A stretch of DNA of 64,000 nucleotides from Blepharisma stoltei (lineage: Eukaryota > Ciliophora > Heterotrichea > Heterotrichida > Blepharismidae). The notes under the pieces are model-generated. The model made no database searches and was not told where the DNA came from. It saw only the letters and a program-made list of their open reading frames with translations. Position numbers and translations under genes: made by a program. Within the stretch, counting starts at the first letter, position 1. Each line of letters begins with the position of its first letter. Location of the stretch: positions 558,001 to 622,000 of the forward strand of contig CAJZBQ010000038.1 of the NCBI GenBank assembly GCA_914767885.1, read 5' to 3'. Positions 32,401 through 42,407 of the stretch are shown piece by piece.

Positions 32401-35400
32401 AGTGCAGTTTAAACTACTTCTCACTGTTTCGTAATTCTATTCCACTAGACAGCTAAAATTAAAAATTTTCTACTTAATTTATGTCGAAAAAATTGATACA
32501 CGCTACTGTAATATTATTCATATAATCGACTTTAAACTATTGTTTTCAACTATACTTAATTTAGTTTCTTTAATTTGACTTTAGATGATTTCGATAAATT
32601 TGTCGAACCTAAATTTAATTGAATTTTATTATAAATTCCTATTTGGTATTTTCATGGACTTTTTGAAAAAAAATTTTTCCATTAGCGGGTTTTTTCAGGC
32701 GAATTTTGGACCGTTTAAAAATTTACTATTGGTATTTTCATGCGATTTTTTCAAAAAAAAAAAGACATTTTTGGTTTTTTCCTACAATTTTTGAAATAAT
32801 TTTATATATATATAAATATACTCTATTGTTATATCTTTTGAATTTGTTTGCTTGCCATAATAGTTTCCTTAGCTCGAATAGTATATGGCTCTTATTAATA
32901 CTTATTTTGAACATACAATTAAAATCGCACATGTCACAATTTAAAATTTTATGACGGTATTTTCATGCGATTTTGAGGGAAAAAAAAAAATTATTGATTT
33001 TTAAACAATAATGATTAGAATTCATATAATCCCTTTATTTGTTTTGAAATTATTATTGCGCTTCAGCAAACAAGAGACTATTTACTCTTTAAATCCAGAT
33101 TTATTTGTCTGTTTTTCTGTTTAAAACTATGTTGTCATGATATCGAATTTTTTTCACCTTTATGGTATTTTCAGGAACTTTTTTTTAAACATTTTTGTTC
33201 CAATATGGTATTTTCATGGAAAAAAACGAAGATTTTTTTGAAATTTTTACGTTCTTTTAATAGAAAAAAAAAGTTCCGGAAAATACCGATTGACGGTATT
33301 TTCAGGACTGCCCCAGTTTGCCTTACCAGTGGTCCTAGCAATTTCCATGGTATGACCATTCCATCTTGTAGCGGCCCAGTGTCCACTTCTATTTTTTTCA
33401 AAATTTGTATCCTAAACATCATAGGGGTCAATGGGTAAATAATAATAACAATAAAATTAAAATGAGTCAGCATAGTTTCACGTCTATAATCTCTCCAATG
33501 GTCACTTCATATTATATGGACTATATCATTTCCTACGTGTCTTTTTTTAAGCACTTGCTGCTCATCAGATTCAATAGTAGGCATTAAAGGAACAACGTGA
33601 AAAATTACATCATATTGAAAATCTGCATAAGAAATTGGTTTTTTATTTTTTTCAAAAAACAATGAAGATGGTTAAATTTTTTTTTTAAAAAAAAATTTAA
33701 TGAAATTGTTATATTTCCTGCTGAGCCACTTGGATCAAGACCTCCAAGATTTCCTATATGTTGCCTAACATCAACAACATTTCCTAAGCTTTGTACAAAC
33801 TTTTGAAAAGCTAATGACCCAAAGGAATTCGCTAAAACTTCTTTTTCATCTTGCTGACCTGGGCCTACATAAATAATTCCAATTTTTATAGGCTCTCTTG
33901 GCTGGCAGTTATCGAGCAACACAACTCCTCGATCCAATTTTTCACCAGATTCTAATGGTACAAGTTTCTGTAGTAACCCAAAATTTGACACAAAATATCT
34001 AATCATGCTGAAATTTGGAGCTGGGGGAACTGATCTGCTTTCTATTACTTCACATTCTGCTTCTAGCTCTTCTACACTGTCCATTAATCTTACTCCTCCC
34101 TGTCAGCGGAAAAAAATTTGTTCGCTCATGGAGGTGGTTAATTTTTTTTAAACGATTTAAATATAAATTTTTTCAGAATTTTAATAAATCCCAATCCGCA
34201 AAAATTGGAAAGCGAAATTGAATTTAATTTGTAAAATTTATGTTTAAAATGCAAGCTATTTAAAATCAATAGAATTAGCTAGATATCTCATTATATGCAT
34301 TTGCTCGGAGGTTTTTTTCCTAAAAATAGGGATTTTTCCAATGGTTTGTTCAATCAACGGGGGAGTTAGCATCTCTTGGCCAGCTTCAATAGCTTTATCT
34401 TTTACATAGCATTCTGAGTAGGTATTTGCTATATAGTCTATTAATAAAGGCAGTAATGGCTCATCATCTAATTTTGTTGGAGGGTCTTGGGAGTTTAATT
34501 CAATACTTGTTGATTGGATTACGTTTAAAATTGTTAAAAATTCTTCAGTTTTGGTGGAATTTTCAAAAATTCGGTAGTCTTCAGATTCCCAGCAAAATTT
34601 CCCGAATTGGTTTCTAATATCCCATAAAACTATCAATAGATTATTTTTATGGTAAATTTATGCAAAAATATTTAATAATAATTATAAAATCGGCTTATAT
34701 AGATAAGATATAATAAATTTTGCTTTATTAGTGGACAAAATTATTGAAAAAATCACCGAAGTTCCTAACGCAAAATGCAAAATCTGAGAATTTTCATCCA
34801 AAAATTCATCATCTTTTACCAAAGATTGGAAAACAGCTGAAGATTGCTGCTTTAATGGAAAATTCAAATAATAAATCGACAAAAATGAGCTTAAAGCGTT
34901 GATTTCTGCTTCAAGAGTCTGGTTTCCTTCTACACTTATCAATAAAATTGATAAAGAGCTGAATAAGTTTGTTAAAATTTCTTCATTAAATATGATAGGA
35001 CTTGTCAATAAACAGTGTTGTATTGCATTTAAAGCAGTTTTTAAGACTTTTTCCCTGGTTGTGGATACTGTTGTTAAAACTTCTTCTATTAAAAACACAA
35101 GGATTTTTTCACATAAATTCGGAAGTATACTTACTAGTGGCTGTAAACAGTGAAATGCAGCAAGTGCTGTATTGTCTTCTAAGCTTAAACATTTATTGAG
35201 GATTAAATCTGTAATTAAGGGTAATGAGTCATGAATTTCTGAGGTGATTTCTTCTAATGCGAATACTGTTAGCCCATAAAGCACTGATGAAGATAATTCA
35301 GGTTTTTCAAGACAAATTTCTAAATCAGTGAATAATTTTTTTAAAAAAAAAAAATATTTGCATAAAATAAAATCTTATGATAATATAGGTCTTGCACAAA

Positions 35401-37750
35401 TTATGGATTCTACATAAATAATAAAGGAAGTAAGGGTGTTTTTTATTATAGGCTTTAAATCAGCATACGTCATTGGATCATCAGCTGGGTCAAATAGAGG
35501 CGTATTTTTATAGTAATTTGGAAAGCACATAATATAAAAAATCAATTTCAATGCTTGTGGGTAGTTATTTTCACAGATCTCTAAGTAGCTTTTAATTAAA
35601 AAATGCATGCCTGGAAAATCCAAAAGTTTTGGGGCTGATTCTAAAATGCTTATGTGTAAATGTGGCTTTTGAGTGCTTAAAAATAAAATTAAGCTGAGTT
35701 GCTGTATATAGCAATCCATTGGAAGTTCTTCGCATTTTGTATTGATAAATAGTGAGGTAAGGGTGTTAAATGCAATTATTTGTGTTTCTTTGCTTTTACT
35801 CATACGAATTAGCCTTGAAAGAATATATTATATCTAAAATTAAGCTTTATTTTTGGATAAATTATGATTATTTTGGCTGGAAATAATCAGAAAAAGAATA
35901 AAAGAAAAATCCTAATAATTTACTAGGACTTGCTGATGATAAAGGATATGAAATAATCAATTTGACTATATCATTTACAGAATTCGCCCAATAATTCTGG
36001 ACTTTTTCTATAAAATTTAAAGGCTCTCCTAATATATTTAACATTTGTAGCCAGTTATCAAGCAAAAGACAAGACTGAAAATTAATTTCTTTTAGTTTTC
36101 CTGTTAAATCTAGCATGATTTTATGCCAATGCTCTACAATGGGCTCTGATATTTTTGATCATCTTCTGATATACATATATGAATTGAATTTAATATAAAA
36201 TCGCTATTTAATAGTTAAATTATGCTATATTTTTAATAAAATATAATATTTCTTGTTTTTTAATAATGATTTTTTTTTAAAAAATTAATTATTTATATCA
36301 TAATTTTTGAATAATTAACCCAATCTATAGTCGTTTTTGAAAAAATTGTTGTAACAGTTGACAATAAAAATTCTGCAGTTGGCTCTATAATATCATGAAA
36401 TGGTTTGGTCAATGAATGAGTTTCAGCTAATTTCTCGGCCAAATTCAGCGAAATATCATGGATTACTTTTCAAAAATCCTCCTTAATTCTTAATTTTTCT
36501 AACAGCTTTATCATGATTTTGCATAAATCAATCCTTTTTGGGCTAAAATCTGAAGAAAAATCAAATAAATTGATACAATGAGGCAAATAATTCGCTAAAT
36601 GTTTCTGTGCAAGTGGGTTGTCAATTGAGGGTTTTTGACGTCCATCAATCCATTCTTCAAACAATTTCAGGCATTTATTCGCAGTTTTATAGCAAACATC
36701 AATATAATTTTCTGACATTTTAAAGGAGAGGCCTAGAGTATTTATAACAAACTCATAGTCAGTTACATTGATGAGCAAGCAGTCTAAGATTTCTTGGTCT
36801 TTGATGTATTTTATAAACCAATTAGAAATTATATACTGCAAAGTCGGCGGAGTGCCATTTCGGAAGCCCCAGTCATTACTCATATTTTCGCCCCCTGTGC
36901 AGTGTCCTGGGTAAATTAAGAATAATAAAGTCTTTTTTAATAAATTGAACCATCGTTTAAAATGCTCTTGCTTAGATTCAAGGCTAGGAGGAATATCTGT
37001 TTCTACAGAATACTCAAAAACCTTGCTAATTAATAACAATGTATTTTTAATCCCTATAGTCAACGATTGTCCAGTCATTTGTTCTAATTCTTTTAGTTCC
37101 TTCATCGTTGTAGCTGGTGTTGATTTCCTTACTGCTTCCTGTGCTAAAGTCAGTCATGGGAAATGCAGAGGGTTTGGCCCAGTTGTCAATATCGACCTGT
37201 CTGGGAAAATTATTTCTATACTATCTTCAGACCGAAACTGAGACAAATCTAATGACGCCAAAAACAAATGCTGTAAGTAAGGCAAATTTATATTGAAATT
37301 TAGCAGATTTAGCAACAAAGTAAACCCAATGTCCCTTAATTCTCATCTATTGTCCTCATAAAGACACACACAAGCGATTTCCTGGGCTTCTACCACACGA
37401 TTCATTTGTCCATATCGCGTGATCTCAATCAACATCTTAAAGACTGCTAAAATGTCATCCCAGGACACATTTTTCCCTTTGGTTTTGGAGCCTTCTAGGT
37501 TACGCAGAAGGCTCAAGCAAATATTTGAGGCATCTTCTCCATATTCCTTGAAAAATTCATGCAATTTTTCATTGTAACCTGGATATGAAGCAGATTTTTC
37601 TAAACTTTTTGTGATCTGTAGTAGTATTGAAAATCGCTTTTTTAGCGGCTTGCTGGAGTCTTGCAAATAGTTAAATCTCGCTTTTTCTTCCTCGTTGGGT
37701 TTTCCTGTAAACCAGCTTGTGAAGCCTTTCATATTTAGAAAATTCGCCAA
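29500..37750 (-). CDS. RalGAP-alpha-like GTPase-activating protein, 1320 aa after removal of seven inserts
   Basis: Start ATG 37750, stop TAA 29500. Removing inserts of 140, 43, 48, 48, 276, 68 and 3665 bp from 8251 bp leaves exactly 1321 codons. The N-terminal thousand residues are helical, repeat-like sequence as in RalGAP alpha and tuberin (WFTGKPNEEEKARF at the start; WDDILAVFKMLIEITRYGQ; LFDPADDPMTYADLK). The C-terminal 200 residues are a Rap/Ran-GAP domain: PIKIGIIYVGPGQQDEKEVL, GSLAFQKFVQSLGN, YDVIFHVVPLMPT, KRHVGNDIVHIIWSDHWRDY with the asparagine-thumb GND, IIYPL, DGMVIPWKLLGPLVRQT. The partner would be a small GTPase of the Ral/Rheb/Rap kind. Several conserved Trp are TGA. No other copy is seen, so this gene appears to depend on elimination of a whole transposon. 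Confidence 0.92.
29658..30600. repeat. Left long terminal inverted repeat of the Merlin-like element (943 bp)
   Basis: Reverse complement of 32405-33313 with minor substitutions and indels. It contains several sub-motifs of the kind GAAAATACC(G/A), both dispersed and inverted, which may be transposase-binding sites. The inner end is at GAAGTAGTTTAAACTGC. The small ORFs in the arms look like chance frames. Confidence 0.85.
30721..30945 (+). CDS. Small ORF inside the Merlin-like element, 74 aa
   Basis: ATG 30721 to TAA 30943-30945, lying between the inverted repeats and opposite to the transposase. It reads MRKTSSSLLCENLDVAEYEC, then a charged helix (YELERQQLRAELARIDRSM) and a hydrophobic end; one TGA is read as Trp. 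A second frame just downstream (SSNSEEEKNNKYMKW) suggests a longer ORF broken by a frameshift. It may be an accessory transposon protein or a captured fragment. Function unknown. Confidence 0.35.
31215..32057 (-). pseudogene. Broken ISXO2/IS1595-type (Merlin) transposase
   Basis: Reading starts at ATG 32057 (MAERFMHPLWNFYRNFEIKR), shifts frame near 31920, and continues with a zinc-ribbon-like LCGENPFLRCTNCNISFS. Through several stops it reaches IFSDE-x-ATYNKLPTIEYLHS, which resembles the C-terminal DDE block of ISXO2-like transposases (D-x3-Y-x2-L ... Y-x-H-x3-H-S). At least eight TAA/TAG codons lie in the best frame, so the element cannot make its own transposase. The family call rests on the order of zinc ribbon and DDE-end motif plus the 9-bp duplication. 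Confidence 0.75.
32405..33313. repeat. Right long terminal inverted repeat of the Merlin-like element (909 bp)
   Basis: Inverted partner of 29658-30600, ending GGTATTTTCAGGACTGCC before the target duplication. The length differs from the left arm by small indels. Confidence 0.85.
33644..33711. other. IES, 68 bp, TA-bounded
   Basis: TA at 33644 and 33712. Removal joins LDPSGSAGN to KKPISYADFQYDVIFHV inside the RapGAP domain, as the family requires. Confidence 0.88.
34091..34366. mobile_element. Family-1 MITE as IES, 276 bp
   Basis: TA at 34091 and 34367; ends TACTCCTCCCTGTCAGCG and AACGGGGGAGTTA, with the internal block TAGGGATTTTTCCAATGG. Removal joins AGQEML to RLMDSVEELEAE. Confidence 0.88.
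34637..34684. other. IES, 48 bp, TA-bounded
   Basis: TA at 34637 and 34685. Removal joins SYLYKPIL to LIVLWDIRNQFGKF. The retained frame would stop at TAA. Confidence 0.82.
35333..35380. other. IES, 48 bp, TA-bounded
   Basis: TA at 35333 and 35381. Removal joins IICARPIL to FTDLEICLEKPEL. A 51-bp alternative using the preceding ATA codon is also in frame. Confidence 0.78.
35826..35868. other. IES, 43 bp, TA-bounded (shortest here)
   Basis: TA at 35826 and 35869. Removal brings two different frames together: FSDYFQPK joined to YILSRLIRMSKSKETQ. Confidence 0.8.
36172..36311. other. IES, 140 bp, TA-bounded
   Basis: TA at 36172 and 36312. Removal brings two frames together: KTTIDWVN-Y joined to IRRWSKISEPIVEHW. 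Confidence 0.82.
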
Positions 37751-37953
37751 AGAGAAATTTTAGAGCTAATTTGAAAGGAGGAGGTGGGGAAGTTGGGAAA
37801 AAATAATAAATAGTAGGTAATTAAAGAATAAAATAGGTATTAATTGGAAAACATTGATTTTATATAGGATTTTTATGAATCATTTATTAGACTTTTAGGG
37901 TTTTTCTTGTTATTCATTATATTACATTTTATTACAGCGTTGATTTAATTTTT

Positions 37954-39066
37954 TTACATATTCATAAACTCTGAAAATGTTATTTTCCCTGCTTTTTTAT
38001 TGTTTTTCTCTCTTAGTTTATCATCTTTTTTACCGAGCTCATCTGCCAAAGATGAATTTGAATCAATTTCTTCGCACTCAGGATACTCTACTGTAGGGAG
38101 ACGATTATAATTCATCGATTTTTTAATATGGCTTTCATAAACTTTTATAGCGTTTTTAAGCTTTTCAATACAATCTTGATAAATATCTAATGCTTTATAG
38201 TAGTCTTTAATTTTCGACCTCAAATGAATCTTTTTAGGGTCATAACTCACTAATTTTGACTCTTTATACTCTTGCTCAAGTATTGATAGTGTGCCTATAA
38301 TTACTTTCAGCTTATTTTTCGCATCTTTTAGCTCTTCTCTATATTTTACAATCATTTTTTTAATTTTTTTCTCTGAAAATTTTACTTGTTTATTTTCATT
38401 TCCTAAACTTGAATTTTTATCATATTTAATATTTTGTTCATTTTTTAAATTTTTTTGTAAAAGCTCTTTTTCTTCTTCTTTTCTTTGAAGCAAAGAAGTC
38501 ATAGTCAATTTTAATTTTTGCAGCTCAGAAGTAGATGTATCACATCTCAGCTCTTTCCCTATCCCAGGTAAATAAATATAGCTTTCGCTATTTTTTATTT
38601 CATCTTTTGTATCAAATTTTACAGTTTCATTTAAACTTTTTTGTTTGCTGAGAGTTTTCGAAAAACTGAAATTTCTTGGGTCTTTTCCTTTAGATTTTCT
38701 TAATTTATCAACCTCATCATGAATTACTATATCTTGGTAGCTTAAATTAGCGACACTTTTGGCTCTTTTGTCTAAAGCATCATTATAAAGCTTTGTGGTA
38801 ATTTTCTCAATTCGATTATTTTGCTGTAATCATAATTCTTTCTTTTTTGAAATTTTCTTTTTCTTTTTATTGGTAGTTGTGCTGATTTCTGGTAGAATTG
38901 TGATTTCTTTCTCAATCTTTAGCTTTATAGGGCTTTCTGTTTTGTAGCTTCAGTTTGACGGGAATCTGACGCGTCCAGGTAGAAAAAAAGTAGGAGATGC
39001 ATCAGTTTCATGGATTGTTGTGTAGGTTCTATTAGGGCCTTGTGGGTTGATGTTTACAAGATCCAT
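37954..39066 (-). CDS. Lys-rich coiled-coil protein, 370 aa, no IES
   Basis: Open from ATG 39066 to TAA with several TGA codons read as Trp (FPSNWSYKT, KKELWLQQN). The N-terminal 60 residues are polar (TIHETDASPTFFLPGRVRFP). A basic KKKKKISKKKE patch follows, then long charged helical stretches (KKIKKMIVKYREELKDAKNK; LDIYQDCIEKLKNAIKVYES). No known domain is recognised. It shares a 167-bp divergent promoter region with the methyltransferase. The open frame without any IES makes it a useful control for gene structure in this window. Confidence 0.75.
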
Positions 39067-39233
39067 TATATTAAGTTTTTGAAGACAAAATTGATTTTTT
39101 TAAAAAATTATGAAAATAATTAATTTTTATCATAATTAAAGAAAACAATAAATCCAAATTTTCTTATTGTTAATTTCTTAAAAATAATAAATAATAAAAA
39201 TTATTTGATCAGTAAATAAGATATGCATATTTA

Positions 39234-40160
39234 ATGTCCATTTTTCACATAGAGACTGATTCTGATAAAATGGATATGTCAGTAAAAATCTCCACCAATA
39301 GCCGGAAGCTGTACTTTATTGCAAAGCACCAATTTTCAACAGGTGTAAAACTATCAGAAACCCACTCATATCTCAAAAAAGGCTTCGCCGATTCACAGAG
39401 CTGATACACTAAATATGGTGCTATGGCAAGCACTCAGCTTTATCGCGAATTTCTACAATTTATGAGTATGAATGAAGCAACCTCTGTGCTAGAAACAGGA
39501 TCGGGCCCTGGCAATGGGATTTCTATAATTCAGAACTTAATCAACCCATCCTGCAAGTTTACAGCAACCGACATAAGTCCAGGATTTCTTAAAGAATTAA
39601 AAAAAATAAAAGCTGGAAATTTTTTAGCTCAAGAAGCAAATATAGAAGAACTTCCTTTTCCCCAAGAATCCTTTGATCGATATATTTCCAATATGGCGAT
39701 TCATAACGTCTCTGACCCTGAAAAAGCATTTAATGAAGCTTACAGAGTATTAAAAATTGGAGGGGTTTTAGGGGTTTCAACATTTGGTGGGAACGATAAA
39801 ACAAATACTTATATGGCTCTTATGAAAAAATTTAGGAAGTTTATAAATCAGCCATATCATGAGTCAATTTTGAGCAATTTAAGTATTATGGGGTATCCTG
39901 AAAATTTTAAAAAATTTGCCTTGAAAATCGGGTTTAGAAGGGTCATTGGATACTCAGCAATGGCTGTATATCCTTTTAGGACACCTGAAGAAGCTGCTGA
40001 TTTATTTTTAAGTTTTGGTCCTTTAGAGCAATTTATGAAAAATAATCCTGATAAAGCGGAAGAGCTAGAAAACCTAGTGATAAGGGAGTTATATGAGTGT
40101 TTGGTTACCAATGGAACTCCAATTGGATATGAGTCAACTATTTTAATTGCTCGTAAATAG
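39234..40160 (+). CDS. SAM-dependent class I methyltransferase, 308 aa, no IES
   Basis: Methyltransferase of the small-molecule type (Methyltransf_11-like fold). Motif I is VLETGSGPGNGISI near residue 83; motif II has an acidic residue in FTATDISPGFL; motif III is NIEELPFPQESFDRYISNMA; then AYRVLKIGGVLGVSTFGG is the usual post-motif. The start at 39234 extends the frame by 63 codons over the internal ATG at 39423 and includes one TGA as Trp (SQSWYTKYG), a sensible N-terminal helix before motif I. The substrate is unknown. Upstream neighbour is divergent. Confidence 0.82.
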
Positions 40161-40523
40161 TTTAACTATAATATATTAGACTTATAGTCAAAATTCAATA
40201 AAAATATTGTATAAATCTCTTTTAAAATTAAATTATTAAAAATTATTTCAAATTATTCTTTTTTAAAAATTCCCAAAATTTACAAAAATTTTACCAAAAA
40301 TTAGTGATTAATAAAATTTAATATAAAATTCAGTTTCAGGTCTAATTAAATTAGCTTATTATTAATTAAAATTGATTTAAAGCTAAGCCAATTATTCTTT
40401 TTTGAAAAAATTGGTAAAAAAATTCCTCTTATTTGTATTTATATGATTTTTCAAAAAATTCTTTTATGCATAATTACCATATGATATCAGATCCATTATA
40501 ATAATCAGCCACTGGTAGAAAAA
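40161..40523. other. Intergenic between methyltransferase and Rab
   Basis: About 360 bp of AT-rich DNA holding the Rab promoter; nothing else recognised. Confidence 0.6.
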
Positions 40524-41197
40524 ATGCAAAAAGCTCCAACTCAAGTTAAAGTTGTCCTCCTGGGCGATTCTGGTGTAGGCAAATCCAGTCTTGTCTTGCG
40601 TTTTGTCGCAGACAACTTCAAAAATGACGCAGACGCCACTATTGGCGCATCATATATGGGGAAAATCCTTCAGTTCAATGATAAGATGATAATCCAATTA
40701 AATTAGTCTTTTGCTTATAAATATATACATAAAAATTATCAAATTCATTATAATTTAATATAAAATTCAATATCTGGGATACAGCTGGACAAGAGAGGTA
40801 TCACAGTTTAGCTAAAATGTACTACAGAGATGCCAATGCTGCTATCATGGTATATGACATAACTAAAAGAGACAGTTTTGAAGGGCTCAAAAGATGGCAC
40901 AAAGAGCTTCAAGACTTCGGCCCAAAAGACATAGTCGTCACAATTGCAGGAAACAAAGAAGATTTAGTTGAAACTGAAGCAGTTCCACAAGAAGAAGCGA
41001 AAGAGTATGCAAAAAACATTGGAGCTTTGTATAGAAAAACGTCAGCTAAAACGAATTATGGTGTTGAACAGGTTTTCCGTGACATTGCGACTAAAATGTG
41101 CCCAGATCTAGAAAATCAAACTCCACAAGCAAAGAGAGGGACTATAGTGGTACAGCCAAATAAGCCTGCAAGCGAGAAGAAGAAAGGGTGCTGCTAA
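40524..41197 (+). CDS. Rab5-like small GTPase, 203 aa after removal of one IES
   Basis: Membrane-traffic GTPase, nearest in wording to the Rab5/Rab22 group. G1 is GDSGVGKSS (residues 15-23), the switch region has ATIGASY, G3 is WDTAGQERYHSL, G4 is GNKEDL and G5 is TSAKT; the C-terminus KKKGCC carries a double-cysteine geranylgeranylation site. The insert 40699-40760 falls just before the WDTAGQE block; excision gives MIIQLKFNIWDTAGQE, as the family requires, and 204 codons in total. Would act on early endosome-type membranes if the subfamily call is right. Confidence 0.93.
40699..40760. other. IES, 62 bp, TA-bounded
   Basis: TA at 40699 and 40761. The boundary is fixed by the universally conserved Rab G3 region. 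No GT-AG ends. Confidence 0.92.
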
Positions 41198-41969
41198 TAA
41201 ATACACTTAATTTCAATATTATTTTAGGAAAAATAGTAAATCATTAGCACAAATTGGGATAAAGTTTTACTTATAAAGAAGATTTTTGATTATAAAATGC
41301 TATTGCATATTTTTGAAGATAGAAATATGGTTTATCTCCCTTTATCATGAGCAAATGCCAAAATATTTAACTCTTCTATTTGGCATTTATAATTTTCCCT
41401 TATAAAAATAATCATTTATAATAGCAGCAGATAAATCATTATTTATTAAAATGAAGTAAGTTTGCATGTTATCGATAGCATAAATTAAGAAATTTATAAA
41501 ATTTCAGATAAATGTCCTTTATTAATTTATTCTTTAGCCACACAAGTTCAGCTTATTTCATATCTAAAACTAATCCTTTTGCCCGCAAGATGAAAAAGAT
41601 TATGAAGTTTGATTCTGATTTTTTTCAAAGTTAGCTCTTTTTATATCAATCCACAAGAGCAAGATAAATAGGCTATTAAAGTCAAAAAAGACAAAAGAGC
41701 ACAGCTATATCAAATTATAACTGATTTCATCCACAGAAAAAACAAATAAACATCTCATAAATTTTTTAATCATAATTATTTCAAAAACCTAAAAAATATA
41801 GCATACCTTTGACAATTGGGAATTCTCTAGGTTCTATATCAATACAAAATGCATTTTCTTATACCTTATCTCTCTGAATATCTATATATATCCAATAATC
41901 TCATCCTTATAATCAATCCAAATTATCAAGTCATAACTTCTAAATGGTGTTTTATAACATTTTTATTGG
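41198..41969. other. Intergenic before eL43
   Basis: About 770 bp, AT-rich, between two same-strand genes. I see no RNA gene or repeat. Confidence 0.6.
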
Positions 41970-42308
41970 ATGGGAAAGCGCACAAAGAAGGTTGGAATCG
42001 TAGGAAAATACGCAACAAGGTACGGTGCTTCTCTCAGAAAGATGGTCAAAAAGATTGAAATATCTCAACACGATACTTATGAGTGTGCTTTTTGTGGGAA
42101 AAAGACTGTGAAGAGAACATGCGTCGGAATCTGGAAATGCAAGCACTGCTGCAAGACCATTGCTGGAGGAGCTTGGGCACCAACAACTGGAGCTGCTCTT
42201 ACAGCACGTCACAACATTCAAAGGTTGCGCAAGTTAATGCAGACTGGAGCTTCCCAAACTACAGAAGCCACACCACAAACCCAACCACAAGCACCAGCTA
42301 AAAAGTAA
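41970..42308 (+). CDS. RPL37A: Ribosomal protein eL43 (L37a), 112 aa
   Basis: Component of the large cytosolic ribosomal subunit. The first 34 residues ([33 protein letters not shown]) are nearly invariant across eukaryotes. The zinc ribbon is [20 protein letters not shown] with its C-x2-C pairs at CAFC and CKHC, and [14 protein letters not shown] follows. It ends with a Thr/Gln/Pro-rich extension of about 20 residues that exceeds the usual length of about 92. No IES, no in-frame TGA. Confidence 0.97.
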   Translation: MGKRTKKVGIVGKYATRYGASLRKMVKKIEISQHDTYECAFCGKKTVKRTCVGIWKCKHCCKTIAGGAWAPTTGAALTARHNIQRLRKLMQTGASQTTEATPQTQPQAPAKK

Positions 42309-42407
42309 CCTAAGAATTTTCACATAGTTGAAGCTAAGAAATTTGTTAAAATTAAGCAAATAAAGTAGGCAATAATCACAAATTGTTAGGAATAAGTTCA
42401 TTAGAAT

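Larger units (their letters stand above)
29649..33313. mobile_element. Merlin/IS1595-like DNA transposon in the RalGAP gene (3656 bp plus 9-bp duplication)
   Basis: Target duplication CAGTTTGCC at 29649-29657 and 33314-33322. Terminal inverted repeats start G[AG]GCAGTCCTGAAAATACC and are very long: 29658-30600 and 32405-33313. The 1.8-kb centre carries a broken ISXO2/IS1595-type transposase on the minus strand and a short ORF on the plus strand. An 8-9 bp duplication fits Merlin. Removing 3665 bp gives PLVRQTAIHANQQIRG in the RapGAP domain, with no footprint. Confidence 0.9.

Noticed and set aside
32585-33473. Small ORFs in both orientations in the Merlin arms, one of them present twice
   Set aside because: They recur only because the arms are inverted repeats; composition is Phe/Lys/Ile noise and the frames drift between arms.
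12153-36313. CRISPR array or prokaryotic operon structure
   Set aside because: Repeats are dispersed MITEs without regular spacers; genes are eukaryotic (Rab, importin-alpha, CNOT9, eL43) with no ribosome-binding sites.
40699-40760. Interpreting the Rab interruption as a spliceosomal intron
   Set aside because: No GT at the left or AG at the right boundary, while a TA pair gives the exact conserved sequence; heterotrich introns are about 15-16 nt.
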